A DNA stretch of 64,000 nt from Catenuloplanes indicus (GTDB taxonomy: Bacteria; Actinomycetota; Actinomycetes; Mycobacteriales; Micromonosporaceae): assembly GCF_030813715.1 (NCBI RefSeq), contig NZ_JAUSUZ010000001.1, forward strand, positions 6,572,001 through 6,636,000. Direction: 5' to 3'. Each line of letters opens with the position of its first letter. Positions within the stretch are counted from its first letter, which is position 1. The position numbers and the translations under genes are program-made. The notes under the pieces were generated by a model that was given only the letters and a program-made list of their open reading frames with translations, searched no databases and was not told the origin of the DNA. Positions 35,078 through 43,440 of this stretch are shown here, one piece after another.

Positions 35078-36450
35078 CGACTCCACAATTCCCGCCGGAC
35101 TTCCTCTGGGGCGCCGCCACGGCGGCGTACCAGATCGAGGGCGCGGCGACCGAGGACGGCCGTGGCCCGTCGATCTGGGACACGTTCAGCCATACCCCGG
35201 GGCGCACGGTCAACGGCGACCACGGCGACGTGGCCTGCGACCACTACCACCGGCTGACCGACGACGTACGGCTGATGGCCGAGCTGGGCCTGAAGTCGTA
35301 CCGGTTCTCGCTGGCCTGGCCGCGGATCCAGCCGACCGGCTCCGGCAAGGTCAACCAGGCCGGCCTGGACTTCTACCGCCGGCTCGCGGACGAGCTGCTC
35401 GAGGCGGGCATCCTGCCCTGGGCCACGCTCTACCACTGGGACCTGCCGCAGGCGCTGGAGGACGCGGGCGGCTGGCCGGCCCGGGACACCGCGGCCCGGT
35501 TCGCCGACTACGCGCGGCTCACCGTGGACGCGCTCGGCGACCGGATCACCAACTGGACCACGTTCAACGAGCCGTGGTGCAGTTCCTTCCTGGGGTACGG
35601 GTCGGGCGTGCATGCGCCCGGCGTCCAGGACGGCGGCGCGTCGGTCCGGGCCGCGCACCACCTGATGCTCGGCCACGGGCTCGCGCTGCAGGCGGTCCGG
35701 GCCAGCACGCCGGAGGTCAATCTCGGCATCACGCTCAACCTGTACGCGACCTCGCCCGCGACCGAGTCGGACGCGGACCGGGACGCGGCCCGCCGGATCG
35801 ACGGCCTCGCGAACCGGTTCTTCCTCGACCCGGTGCTGCGCGGCGAGTACCCGGCGGACGTGGTGGAGGACCTGGCGGAGGTCTCCGACTTCGGGCACCT
35901 CCAGGACGGCGACCTGGCGACGATCAGCCAGCCGCTGGATTTCCTCGGCATCAACTACTACAGCCGGCACGTGGTCGCGGCGCCGGCGCCGGACGCGGTC
36001 AAGGAACCGTCCAACTGGCCGGGAAGCGAGACGGTCCGGTTCGTGCACCGCACCGGCGTACCGGTGACGGACATGAACTGGGAGATCGACGCGCCCGGGC
36101 TCGTCGAAACGCTTCGCGGTGTTGCGGAGAACTACCCGCCGGTGCCGCTCTACGTCACCGAGAACGGTTCGGCGTTCGTGGACAAGGTGGTGGACGGCGT
36201 GGTCGACGACCCGGAGCGGGTCGACTACTTCGACCAGCATCTGCGCGCCTGCCATGCCGCGATCGAGGCCGGCGTGCCGCTCAAGGGATACTTCGCCTGG
36301 TCGCTCATGGATAATTTTGAGTGGTCCTGGGGTTACACGAAGCGTTTCGGCATGGTCTACGTCGACTACGAGACGCAGGCGCGAATCCCCAAGACCAGTG
36401 CCAGGTGGTACGCCGACGTGATCCGACGTAACGGTCTGGCCGCACAGTAA
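35074..36450 (+). CDS. bglC: GH1 beta-glucosidase
   Basis: A cytosolic 458-residue family-1 glycoside hydrolase that should split imported cellobiose to glucose. The acid/base Glu is in TFNEPW and the nucleophile Glu in YVTENGSA. N-terminal '[16 protein letters not shown]' and C-terminal '[16 protein letters not shown]' are family hallmarks. The product removes the CebR inducer, a known feedback in Streptomyces. A hairpin terminator follows. Confidence 0.93.
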   Translation: MTTPQFPPDFLWGAATAAYQIEGAATEDGRGPSIWDTFSHTPGRTVNGDHGDVACDHYHRLTDDVRLMAELGLKSYRFSLAWPRIQPTGSGKVNQAGLDFYRRLADELLEAGILPWATLYHWDLPQALEDAGGWPARDTAARFADYARLTVDALGDRITNWTTFNEPWCSSFLGYGSGVHAPGVQDGGASVRAAHHLMLGHGLALQAVRASTPEVNLGITLNLYATSPATESDADRDAARRIDGLANRFFLDPVLRGEYPADVVEDLAEVSDFGHLQDGDLATISQPLDFLGINYYSRHVVAAPAPDAVKEPSNWPGSETVRFVHRTGVPVTDMNWEIDAPGLVETLRGVAENYPPVPLYVTENGSAFVDKVVDGVVDDPERVDYFDQHLRACHAAIEAGVPLKGYFAWSLMDNFEWSWGYTKRFGMVYVDYETQARIPKTSARWYADVIRRNGLAAQ

Positions 36451-36469
36451 CGCGTGGTCGTACCGTAGC

Positions 36470-36495
36470 GGGGCGTGCCCATGCCGGCACGCCCC
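36470..36495 (+). terminator. Terminator between bglC and repressor gene
   Basis: A 10-bp perfect stem (36470-36479 with 36486-36495) and a 6-nt loop. Confidence 0.75.
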
Positions 36496-36512
36496 CGGCC
36501 CTTGGAGCAGAC

Positions 36513-37559
36513 ATGACTACCCAGCGCACGCGGTCGCTCGGCCGGCCCACCCTCGACGCCGTGGCCGCGCGGGCGGGGGTCGGCCGCGGCACCGTGTCCC
36601 GCGTGGTCAACGGGTCTCCGCAGGTCAGCCCGGAGGCGCGCGCTGCCGTGCAGGCCGCGATCGACGAGCTGGGCTACGTGCCGAACCGGGCGGCCCGCGC
36701 GCTGGTCACCCAGCGAACCGACTCGGTGGCGCTGGTCGTGTCCGAGTCCGGTGACCGAGTGTTCGGCGAGCCGTTCTTCGCCGGCATCGTCCGCGGCATC
36801 AGCTCCGGTCTGCTCGAGACGCAGATGCAGCTCTGGCTGGCCATGGCGCAGTCGCCGGCCGAGCGCGAGCGGGTCGAGCACCACCTCACCAACCAGCATG
36901 TGGACGGCGTCCTGCTGCTCTCGCTGCACGACTCCGACCCGCTGCCGACGCTGCTCGAACAGCGCAACCTGCCGGCCGTGCTGGGCGGGCGCCCGGCGCG
37001 CATGCTCCAGCCGGGCGCGCAGGCGGCGTACTTCGTGGACGTGGACAACGCCGGCGGCGCGCGGCTGGCCACGGAATACCTGATCGCGGGCGGCCGGCAG
37101 CGGGTCGCCACCATCGCCGGCCCGCAGGACATGGGCGTGGGCGTGGCCCGGCTCGCCGGCTACCGCGAGGCGGTGCGGCTCAGCGGGCGGGCGCCGGCCG
37201 AGGACCTGATCGCGTACGGTGACTTCTCCGAGGGCAGCGGCACCGCGGCCATGCGCCGGTTGCTCGAGCTGGCGCCGGACCTGGACGCGGTCTTCGTCGC
37301 GTCCGACCTGATGGCCTGCGGTGCGCTGCGCGCGCTGCGCGAGGCCGGCCGCCGGGTGCCGGCCGACGTGGCCGTGGTCGGCTTTGAGGACTCGCCGATC
37401 GCGCGCCAGGCCGACCCGCCGCTGACCACCGTCTACCAGCCGGTCGAGGAGATGGGCCGGCAGATGGCCCGGCTACTGGTCGCGCGCATCCGCCGGGAGC
37501 CGATGGAGCGGCCGTACGTGCTGCTCGACACGCACATGGTGCCGCGGGCCTCGGCGTAA
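36513..37559 (+). CDS. cebR: LacI-family repressor, CebR type
   Basis: A 348-residue regulator. N-terminal HTH 'TLDAVAARAGVGRGTVSRVV' with hinge 'PNRAARALV', then a periplasmic-binding-like sugar domain. Downstream of the ceb-bgl operon and with two CebR-type operators at the cebE promoter, it is the obvious repressor, released by cellobiose in the Streptomyces model. GGAG lies 5 nt before ATG 36513. No CebR-type site is seen before its own gene. Confidence 0.88.
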   Translation: MTTQRTRSLGRPTLDAVAARAGVGRGTVSRVVNGSPQVSPEARAAVQAAIDELGYVPNRAARALVTQRTDSVALVVSESGDRVFGEPFFAGIVRGISSGLLETQMQLWLAMAQSPAERERVEHHLTNQHVDGVLLLSLHDSDPLPTLLEQRNLPAVLGGRPARMLQPGAQAAYFVDVDNAGGARLATEYLIAGGRQRVATIAGPQDMGVGVARLAGYREAVRLSGRAPAEDLIAYGDFSEGSGTAAMRRLLELAPDLDAVFVASDLMACGALRALREAGRRVPADVAVVGFEDSPIARQADPPLTTVYQPVEEMGRQMARLLVARIRREPMERPYVLLDTHMVPRASA

Positions 37560-37682
37560 CCGGTCCCACCTGCATTTTTATGCACGGACACGGGTAGGCA
37601 ACGATCGCGAAACGGACACCCCTCACACTGGTCCGGTAAGCCAGTGTTTCTCTGCTGTTCGCCGGGGCCGAGGGGAGCGTCA

Positions 37683-38405
37683 ATGTTGCTGCGGGTACGG
37701 GTCACGCTTCCGGACCGCCCCGGCGCGCTGGGCCAGGTGGCACGCACGCTCGGCGTGGCCGGTGCCGATATCGTCCAGGTCGTGGTGCTGGAGCGACTCG
37801 GTGGCCGCGCCGTCGACGACTTCACCGTCGTCTGGCCCGGCGCCGCGCGCGTCGAGCGCCTGATGGCCGGCCTGGCCGCGATCCCGGGCGTGCAGGTCGA
37901 CGGCGTCTGGCGTGCGATCGGCGCCCCGGTCGCCGGCGGGCACGACGCGGAGCTGCTCGCCCAGGTAGCGGCGAACCCGGCGGACGGTCTCGCCACGCTG
38001 GTCGACGCGGTCCCCGGCCTGCTCGCCGCGGACTGGGCCGCGGCCGCCATGGTGCCGGCCGACTGGGCGTCCCGCGCCGCCGCACCACGCACCGCGGGCG
38101 CCGAGGACGAGGCCGGCCGAGAGCCGGACGTCGCCTACGCCAGCTGGCGCGCGCCGGAACCGCCGCGCCTGCCCGAGGTCACGCCGCTGCGCGCCCGGTC
38201 CCTGACCGGTCCGGACGGCACCCGTTACGCGGTGGCGCCGTTCGGCCGTGCCGGCCTGGTGCTGGTGGTGGCGCGCACGGACGGCGACAACCTGTCCGCC
38301 GCGTCCTTCCACGTCACCGAGGTCGACCGGATCTCGCAGCTGGTCCGCGCGGCCGCGGTCATCCTCGGCGACCGCCTCGACCTAATCACCCCGCAGACGG
38401 TCTAG
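37683..38405 (+). CDS. ACT-domain protein
   Basis: A 240-residue protein. The N-terminal ACT domain (about 1-75) reads 'LLRVRVTLPDRPGALGQVAR' and 'ADIVQVVVLERLGGRAVDDF', a typical amino-acid-sensing fold. The remainder (about 80-240) is Ala-rich with a possible GAF-like end and no catalytic motif. AGGGGAG lies 5 nt before ATG 37683. The ACT half resembles that of the ACT-GNAT gene at 49717. Confidence 0.75.
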   Translation: MLLRVRVTLPDRPGALGQVARTLGVAGADIVQVVVLERLGGRAVDDFTVVWPGAARVERLMAGLAAIPGVQVDGVWRAIGAPVAGGHDAELLAQVAANPADGLATLVDAVPGLLAADWAAAAMVPADWASRAAAPRTAGAEDEAGREPDVAYASWRAPEPPRLPEVTPLRARSLTGPDGTRYAVAPFGRAGLVLVVARTDGDNLSAASFHVTEVDRISQLVRAAAVILGDRLDLITPQTV

Positions 38406-38443
38406 CCGTGGATCCGCCCGGCGTGCGGGGGCGGATCCACGGC
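38405..38443. terminator. Bidirectional terminator hairpin 1
   Basis: A perfect 15-bp stem (38405-38419 with 38429-38443), beginning at the ACT gene stop. Confidence 0.85.
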
Positions 38444-38525
38444 ACTTCCCGCATCGAGGCCGGCAACGCGTACCGGTGCGGCTCCGATCCTCCCGGATGA
38501 AGTCTCCGGGAGAATCGCCTCCTGG

Positions 38526-38566
38526 CTCCTGAGCCGTCGATGGTGCGAACGGCGACGGCTCAGGAG
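38526..38566. terminator. Bidirectional terminator hairpin 2
   Basis: A perfect 14-bp stem (38526-38539 with 38553-38566) and a 13-nt loop; the right arm contains the immunity-gene stop. With hairpin 1 it isolates the convergent transcripts. Confidence 0.8.
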
Positions 38567-38883
38567 AACGGGGACGAGCGCGGGACCGGCAGCGGGGCGA
38601 GGCCGTGTTGTGCCGCGTAGATGTTGAGCCACTGTTCCAGGGGCGGTGCGGAGTTGGCGATCCAGACGTCGCTGCCGTCCTTGAGCACGATGATCGGGCC
38701 GGCCGGCACCAGGTCGGAGAAGGCGTTCGTCCGCAGGTAGCGCACGGAGTTGTAGGAGAACGCCCACGCCCACGGGAACTCGCGCGGCGATTCCGGGTCG
38801 GTGAGTACCAGGGGCGTGGCCGGGTCCTCGATCTCGCGGACCCGGGCCTCGGCGAGCGTCCGCGCCTGACTGACGTCGATCAT
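38560..38883 (-). CDS. Imm35/YrhB-like immunity protein
   Basis: A 107-residue cytosolic protein directly after the toxin gene. The alpha+beta pattern 'PREFPWAWAFSYNSVRYLRT', 'GPIIVLKDGSDVW' fits the YrhB/Imm35 immunity family, which has conserved tryptophans and is found beside polymorphic toxins. GAGGAG precedes ATG 38883 by 6-7 nt; the gap to the toxin stop is 11 bp. It is expected to neutralise the papain-fold toxin. Confidence 0.75.
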   Translation of the reverse strand: MIDVSQARTLAEARVREIEDPATPLVLTDPESPREFPWAWAFSYNSVRYLRTNAFSDLVPAGPIIVLKDGSDVWIANSAPPLEQWLNIYAAQHGLAPLPVPRSSPFS

Positions 38884-38894
38884 CCTGCTCCTCG

Positions 38895-41615
38895 TCACGG
38901 GATACGGGTGAACCAGAGCTCGCTGCCCTGGCTGGTGAGCGGCGGCAGGTATCCCAGTCTGCCGGTCTGCCCGTCGACGAACATGATCCGCCCGTCCCGG
39001 TTCCAGACGTTCATGACGTGGCCGTCGGTGGTGCCGCCGATCTTGTAGCCGATGATGCCGACCGTGCCGGGTGGCGAGGCCGCCATGTCCGCCACCACCC
39101 GGCCGTAGTCCGCGCCCGGTACCTGGTGGAACGTCATGCCGGGGTAGTTCGCCTCGATCGTGGACAGCGGCCGGGTGGCCGGGATCTTGTGTGCCACGGT
39201 GACGGTGTCGTGCTTGATGTAGTCGTCGACGCGCTGCACGCAGATCGTGCAGTTGACGTCCGTCGGCACCTTGTTGACGTTGATCTGGTCGAGCTTCGGC
39301 AGGTTCTTCTCGATCACCGTGCCGAGGTCGCCGGGCAAGCCGTACGGGGAGCCCTCGTGCAGCACCTTGACGTTGCCGACGTTCTCGCCGAGCGCGTCCA
39401 GCATCTGGTGGTTGAGATGCGTGTTCGCGGCGTCGAACTGGAGGTCTAGGTCCTTCGTGAACGCGTTGATCTCGGCCAGTTCGGCGGCCTGATGGGTCTG
39501 GAGGCTGTTCGCCAGGTCCAGGTTCTTGGTGATGTCGGCCTGGGCCTCCGCGGCCTTGACGTCGGCGAGACGGGTGTTCTCGATCCCGGTGGTCACGTTC
39601 TGGAGGTCCAGGTCGCGCTGCGCCTCCAGGTTCTTGGTGAGCGCCGCGACGTCCGCCGTGACGCCGTCCGCGGACGCCTTCTCCGCGAGCCTGATCTCGT
39701 CGAGCCGCTGGACGTCCAGCTCCCGGATCGCAGCGGCCTGGTCATCGGCGAGCTTCGTGGCGGTGTCCGTCCGCAGCGTGCCGAGGTCGGTGGCCAGGTC
39801 GGCCTGCAGATTCGCCTTCTCCGTGGTGAGCCGGCTGTACTCCAGGTCCAGGTGCTTCATCGCATCGCCGTAGACGGCCTGGAAGCGTGCCGGGTCGGCC
39901 TGCGCGGCCGGCGACTGCGCGACCGTCTTGATCTCGTCGGCCTGGTCGGTGATCCGCTTGAGGTCCGCGTCGATCGGGTCGATCCGCCCGGCGTACGAGT
40001 TCTGGACGGCCAGCTCGTCAGCGTGGAGTTTGCTGTCCGAGGCGTTCCTGAGCTCGTCCGGTCTCGTGGTGCGCAGCCCGTCGAACCGCATGTCGATGTC
40101 GTTCTTCGCGATGCTCAGATCCGCAGCGGCGTCGATCTTGACGCGGTCGGACTGCGCCGCCAGGCCGGTCGTGAAGTCGTTCTCGATCCGCAGCTTCTCC
40201 GCGTTCAGCTTCGCTGCCGCGTCCGTGTTGATCTTGTTGATGGCGAGCTGGAGGTCGGCCTTGCTCGCCTGTTCGATCCGCAGCGTGTCCGCGTTGACCC
40301 GGTTGGCGAAATCGTTCCTGATCGCCTGGAGGTGCGCGGTCTCGGTCTGGGTCCGGACCGCGGCCAGGTCGTCGAAGTGCTGCTTGAACGTCTTGCCCGG
40401 GGTGACCGTGACCGGCGGCAGCTTCGGGACCGGCAGCGCGCCGAAGCCGCCGCTCGTGAGCCCGGCCGGGATGTAGTCGCCGACCTTGCCGGTGTCGATC
40501 GCGCCGGTCACGACCCGGTTGACGTTCTTCAGACCGGCCAGCGCCGCGGCCGAGCCGTCGCCGAGCGCCTTGACGATGGTGAGCGCGCCGGCGCCGGCCG
40601 CCTTGACGACGGTGACCATGTCCTTGGCCATGGTCTTCATGCCCTGCAGCGCGGCCTTGCCGATCTCCTTCATGCCGCCGGCCTTGTAGAGCGCGGACAG
40701 CTTGGAGAGCGAGGTGAGACCTTTGACGCCGGGGATCACGCCGAGGATGCCGAGGACGAGGTCCATCACGGAGCCCTTGCCCTGGCTGAAGTCGACGATG
40801 GCTTTGATGAGCAGGATCGCGCCGGCGGCCAGCGCGATCCAGGCGAGGGGTCCGCCGATGATCATGCCGATGATGCCGGCGACGAGGGCGACCCATTGGG
40901 CGACCTCGCAGATGATGTTCCAGATCTCCTTGAACGCGTCGCCGAGTTTCTGCCAGAAGTTCCGGGGCTGGATGCCGGCGTCGGAGGCGTCCTCGATCTG
41001 CCGCACGCACGTGTTCGAGGCGCTGTCGCGCATCTGCTTGGCCTGCATGGCGAGCTGTTTCGCGAGGTCGAGCTCGCTCTGCGCGCCGTCGACCCGGTCC
41101 TGTGCCGCGTTTCGCTTGGCCTGGGCGGCGCCGGCGTCGCGTACCGCGGCTGCGACCTGGTCCGGATCCGGTCTGACGGTTTCGGCCCGGGCGGCCTCGG
41201 CGGCCTTCGCGGCGCCGGTGAAGTCGGCCTCGGCGATGGACAGCGCGCCCTTGAGCGAGGTCAGCTTCTCCGCCGCGATCCGGCCGTCGGCGAGGGCGCG
41301 GTCGGCCTGGGCCTGGGTGCGTTCCAGTTCCGGGGCGAAGGCCTCGAGCGCGTCACCGGCCATCAGATGTGAGCGGTAGAGCTTGTTGACCTGGTTCGGG
41401 AAGTCGCCGAACTGCTCCCGGAACGCGTCACCGGACTTGCCCACCCATGCCAGCAGCGCGCCGTCGCCCTGTAGTGACTCGACCGCGAGCCGGGCCCGGT
41501 TCGCGGTGTCGGCGAAGTCGTGGAACCGGGCGGCGAGCTGCCGCACTCGCGCCGGGTCGCCGGGTGTGGGGTCACCGTCCATGTCCAGGACGTGCCAGTC
41601 CGTCGGCCGTGTCAT
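38895..41615 (-). CDS. WXG-domain polymorphic toxin with papain-fold C-terminus
   Basis: A 906-residue probable type VII secretion effector. The N-terminal WXG100-like helical hairpin has WVG at 57-59. A hydrophobic stretch (about 205-260, 'WVALVAGIIGMIIGGPLAW') comes next, followed by about 400 residues of charged coiled coil with repeated K/D/A helices. The C-terminal about 130 residues match papain-fold toxin 1: NCTIC (Cys789 and Cys792), GHVMNVW (His866) and FVDGQTG (Asp881, Gln883). Such domains are proteases or glutamine deamidases. ATG 41615 has GGGGAG just upstream. The immunity gene follows. Confidence 0.82.
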   Translation of the reverse strand: MTRPTDWHVLDMDGDPTPGDPARVRQLAARFHDFADTANRARLAVESLQGDGALLAWVGKSGDAFREQFGDFPNQVNKLYRSHLMAGDALEAFAPELERTQAQADRALADGRIAAEKLTSLKGALSIAEADFTGAAKAAEAARAETVRPDPDQVAAAVRDAGAAQAKRNAAQDRVDGAQSELDLAKQLAMQAKQMRDSASNTCVRQIEDASDAGIQPRNFWQKLGDAFKEIWNIICEVAQWVALVAGIIGMIIGGPLAWIALAAGAILLIKAIVDFSQGKGSVMDLVLGILGVIPGVKGLTSLSKLSALYKAGGMKEIGKAALQGMKTMAKDMVTVVKAAGAGALTIVKALGDGSAAALAGLKNVNRVVTGAIDTGKVGDYIPAGLTSGGFGALPVPKLPPVTVTPGKTFKQHFDDLAAVRTQTETAHLQAIRNDFANRVNADTLRIEQASKADLQLAINKINTDAAAKLNAEKLRIENDFTTGLAAQSDRVKIDAAADLSIAKNDIDMRFDGLRTTRPDELRNASDSKLHADELAVQNSYAGRIDPIDADLKRITDQADEIKTVAQSPAAQADPARFQAVYGDAMKHLDLEYSRLTTEKANLQADLATDLGTLRTDTATKLADDQAAAIRELDVQRLDEIRLAEKASADGVTADVAALTKNLEAQRDLDLQNVTTGIENTRLADVKAAEAQADITKNLDLANSLQTHQAAELAEINAFTKDLDLQFDAANTHLNHQMLDALGENVGNVKVLHEGSPYGLPGDLGTVIEKNLPKLDQINVNKVPTDVNCTICVQRVDDYIKHDTVTVAHKIPATRPLSTIEANYPGMTFHQVPGADYGRVVADMAASPPGTVGIIGYKIGGTTDGHVMNVWNRDGRIMFVDGQTGRLGYLPPLTSQGSELWFTRIP

Positions 41616-41660
41616 CCGCTCCCCAGGTCCGGTGGTGACTGTACGTATAGTGGGGCGCCA

Positions 41661-41689
41661 ACGGTACCTTCGGGTACCGTCGGGGTCAA
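41661..41689 (-). promoter_or_regulatory. Toxin promoter overlapped by UUCG palindrome
   Basis: On the minus strand TTGACC (41684-41689), a 17-bp spacer and TACCGT (41661-41666) form a promoter for the toxin. A perfect 8-bp inverted repeat ACGGTACC-TTCG-GGTACCGT (41661-41680) covers the -10 box: an operator candidate, or a tetraloop hairpin if transcribed. Confidence 0.6.
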
Positions 41690-41760
41690 CGTTGAGCATG
41701 ATCTTGCGCGTGCCGCGTAGGCTCGCCATCGCCCGGCGACACGGATAGAGATAGGTACCT

Positions 41761-42060
41761 ATGGCATCCGACCGTTTGACAGTCAATCTGGACGGATTGA
41801 CGGACTTCGCCAATCAGCTGGAGACGATCCGCGGCGGCATGGACTCCGCACGTTCGTGGATGAATGAGTTCTCCGGCGAGCTCGGCGGGCCCGATGTTGA
41901 CGGCGCCATAAGTAACTTTGAGTCACATTGGCGCGACGGGCGCGGCCGGGTCGACAAGAACTGCGAACAACTGATCAAGATGGCGAACCAGGCGGTCGAG
42001 GCGATCCGCAAGGCCGACGACGACCTGCGCGACCAACTGCGCACCGACGGCGAGGCCTGA
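41761..42060 (+). CDS. WXG100-family secreted protein 1
   Basis: A 99-residue helical-hairpin protein divergent from the toxin. The turn reads HWRDG (W-x-x-G) near residue 57 between two amphipathic helices. It is likely a type VII secretion substrate or chaperone partner for the toxin's WXG domain. The stop overlaps the next gene by TGATG, so the two are coupled. Confidence 0.78.
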   Translation: MASDRLTVNLDGLTDFANQLETIRGGMDSARSWMNEFSGELGGPDVDGAISNFESHWRDGRGRVDKNCEQLIKMANQAVEAIRKADDDLRDQLRTDGEA

Positions 42061-42662
42061 TGTCCGCCGCCGGCTTCTCGATCACGATCCCGGACTCCTG
42101 GTTCGAGATCGAACTGCACCCGGACGCGCGTAACGCCGCCATCGGCTCGCTCGTCGAGGAGCGCCTGCGCGAGGTTCCTGAGCTGCGCGAACACCGGGCC
42201 GCGCTGGCCAGGGTGCTGCGCGAGACGGCCCGTCGCGCGTATGACAGCGGCGCCCGGTTCTGCGGCACGCTGGTCGCCGGCCTCGGCGGCGCGGTGATGA
42301 CCGCTACCGTCACCGTGACGATCGTGGACGCGCCGAACGAGGACGCCGCGGTCGCGCAGTACCTGACGGCCGTACCGAAGCGCGGCCCCGACTCGATCTG
42401 GCGGCAGGTCGAGTCCACCGAACTGCCCGGCGCCGGCCGGGTGCCGCGCACGCGCGGCGTCGACGACGTGACGCTGCCCGACGGCGCCGGCTGGATCCGG
42501 TCGCTGGTCATGCAGACGTTCGTGCCGTTCCCGGGCCCGAACCCGGTCCGGGTCGCACTCATCACCGGCAGTTCCCCGTTGCTGGCACTGGAGTCGGAGC
42601 TGTTCGACGTCTTCGACGCCATCACCGGCACGTTCCGATTCATCACCGACCAGGAGGCTTGA
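42060..42662 (+). CDS. Unknown protein between WXG100 genes
   Basis: A 200-residue protein with no signal peptide. It begins 'SAAGFSITIPDSWFEIELHP' and has a helical segment (about 30-65), then beta-rich sequence. I do not recognise the family. Its place between two WXG100-class genes, coupled to both (TGATG overlap before, 1-bp gap after), suggests a secretion chaperone or accessory like EspG or EsxG-associated factors. That is context inference only. Confidence 0.6.
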   Translation: MSAAGFSITIPDSWFEIELHPDARNAAIGSLVEERLREVPELREHRAALARVLRETARRAYDSGARFCGTLVAGLGGAVMTATVTVTIVDAPNEDAAVAQYLTAVPKRGPDSIWRQVESTELPGAGRVPRTRGVDDVTLPDGAGWIRSLVMQTFVPFPGPNPVRVALITGSSPLLALESELFDVFDAITGTFRFITDQEA

Positions 42663-42663
42663 G

Positions 42664-42960
42664 ATGGCGAACGTCAATGTGACGTACCAGGAGATGCGTG
42701 ACGCGGCCAACCGGCTCACGCGTGGCAAGGAGGAGATCTACAGCAAGCTCACCGAGCTGCAGAACATGGTGAACAACCTGGTCAACGGCGGTTACGTGAC
42801 GGACGCCTCCTCCAAGCAGTTCGACGAGTCCTACCGCGAGTTCAACGACGGTGCCCAGAAGATGGCCGAGGGCCTGGAAGGCATGGGCAAGTACCTGACG
42901 GCGGCGGCCGACACGTTCCAGCAGGCGGACGACGAGCTGGCGAAGGCACTGCGCAAGTAG
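42664..42960 (+). CDS. WXG100-like secreted protein 2 (no WXG)
   Basis: A 98-residue two-helix protein of ESAT-6-like size and pattern ('YQEMRDAANRLTRGKEEIYS', 'YLTAAADTFQQADDELAKAL'). The turn has GGYVTDASSKQF in place of the WXG tripeptide. It probably forms a dimer with WXG100 protein 1. It ends the three-gene operon, which has a terminator. Confidence 0.75.
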   Translation: MANVNVTYQEMRDAANRLTRGKEEIYSKLTELQNMVNNLVNGGYVTDASSKQFDESYREFNDGAQKMAEGLEGMGKYLTAAADTFQQADDELAKALRK

Positions 42961-42978
42961 CTTTTTCGCAACGGGGGA

Positions 42979-43007
42979 GGGGCGGCCGTGGGTGGTCGCC
43001 CCTTTTT
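42979..43007 (+). terminator. Rho-independent terminator after WXG100 operon
   Basis: A 9-bp GC stem (42979-42987 with 42994-43002, one wobble), a 6-nt loop and five T at 43003-43007. Confidence 0.9.
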
Positions 43008-43440
43008 GCGTGGGCTGTCGAGTGCAGGGATCGCTACGAGCGGCATGCCTTATGTGCCCGCTTCCGGCGGGGCGAGGTCCGCATGCTCCCGCGGGCACCG
43101 GTCGTCGCTGGCGCTCCTCCCTGCACGATCCGTGGCCGCAAGGTCAAAGGCCGTGTTCAGGGCCCGGGTCGGGCGCTGTCGCGCCCGAGATCGCGGCGTA
43201 TGAGTGCCCGGAGCCGGGCAGCCCGCAGCGGCTCCGGGAACGGCGGGCTTCGCCGATGCGGAACAGAGCAGCTGCGGAGACCGCCGGACGACTGGATGCC
43301 CGATGCGGCACGACGCCGGTCGGTGACAGAACGCCGGTGGAGCCCACCGGACGGCTGGATGCCGCGGCTGACCGCATGACGCCGGACGCCGGCGGCGCCG
43401 GAACGCCGGGTGCTGACCCGCGGATCGCGCCGGCCGGGTG
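43008..43440. other. Gene-free gap with dispersed and direct repeats
   Basis: No gene seen. It contains dispersed repeat R copy 3 and, further on, an imperfect direct repeat (CCGGACG-[A/G]-CTGGATGCC at 43282 and 43349). Confidence 0.5.
43057..43132 (+). repeat. Dispersed repeat R, copy 3 (uninterrupted)
   Basis: CCCGCTTCCGG ... GCTCCCGCGGGCACCGGTC then GTCGCTGGCGCTCCTCCCTGC. This copy shows the empty form of the site interrupted at 10845 and 51686. Confidence 0.8.

Noticed and set aside
39492..41372. Plus-strand open frame of 626 codons opposite the polymorphic toxin
   Set aside because: The minus-strand reading gives a WXG domain, coiled coils and papain-fold motifs; the plus-strand one has none.
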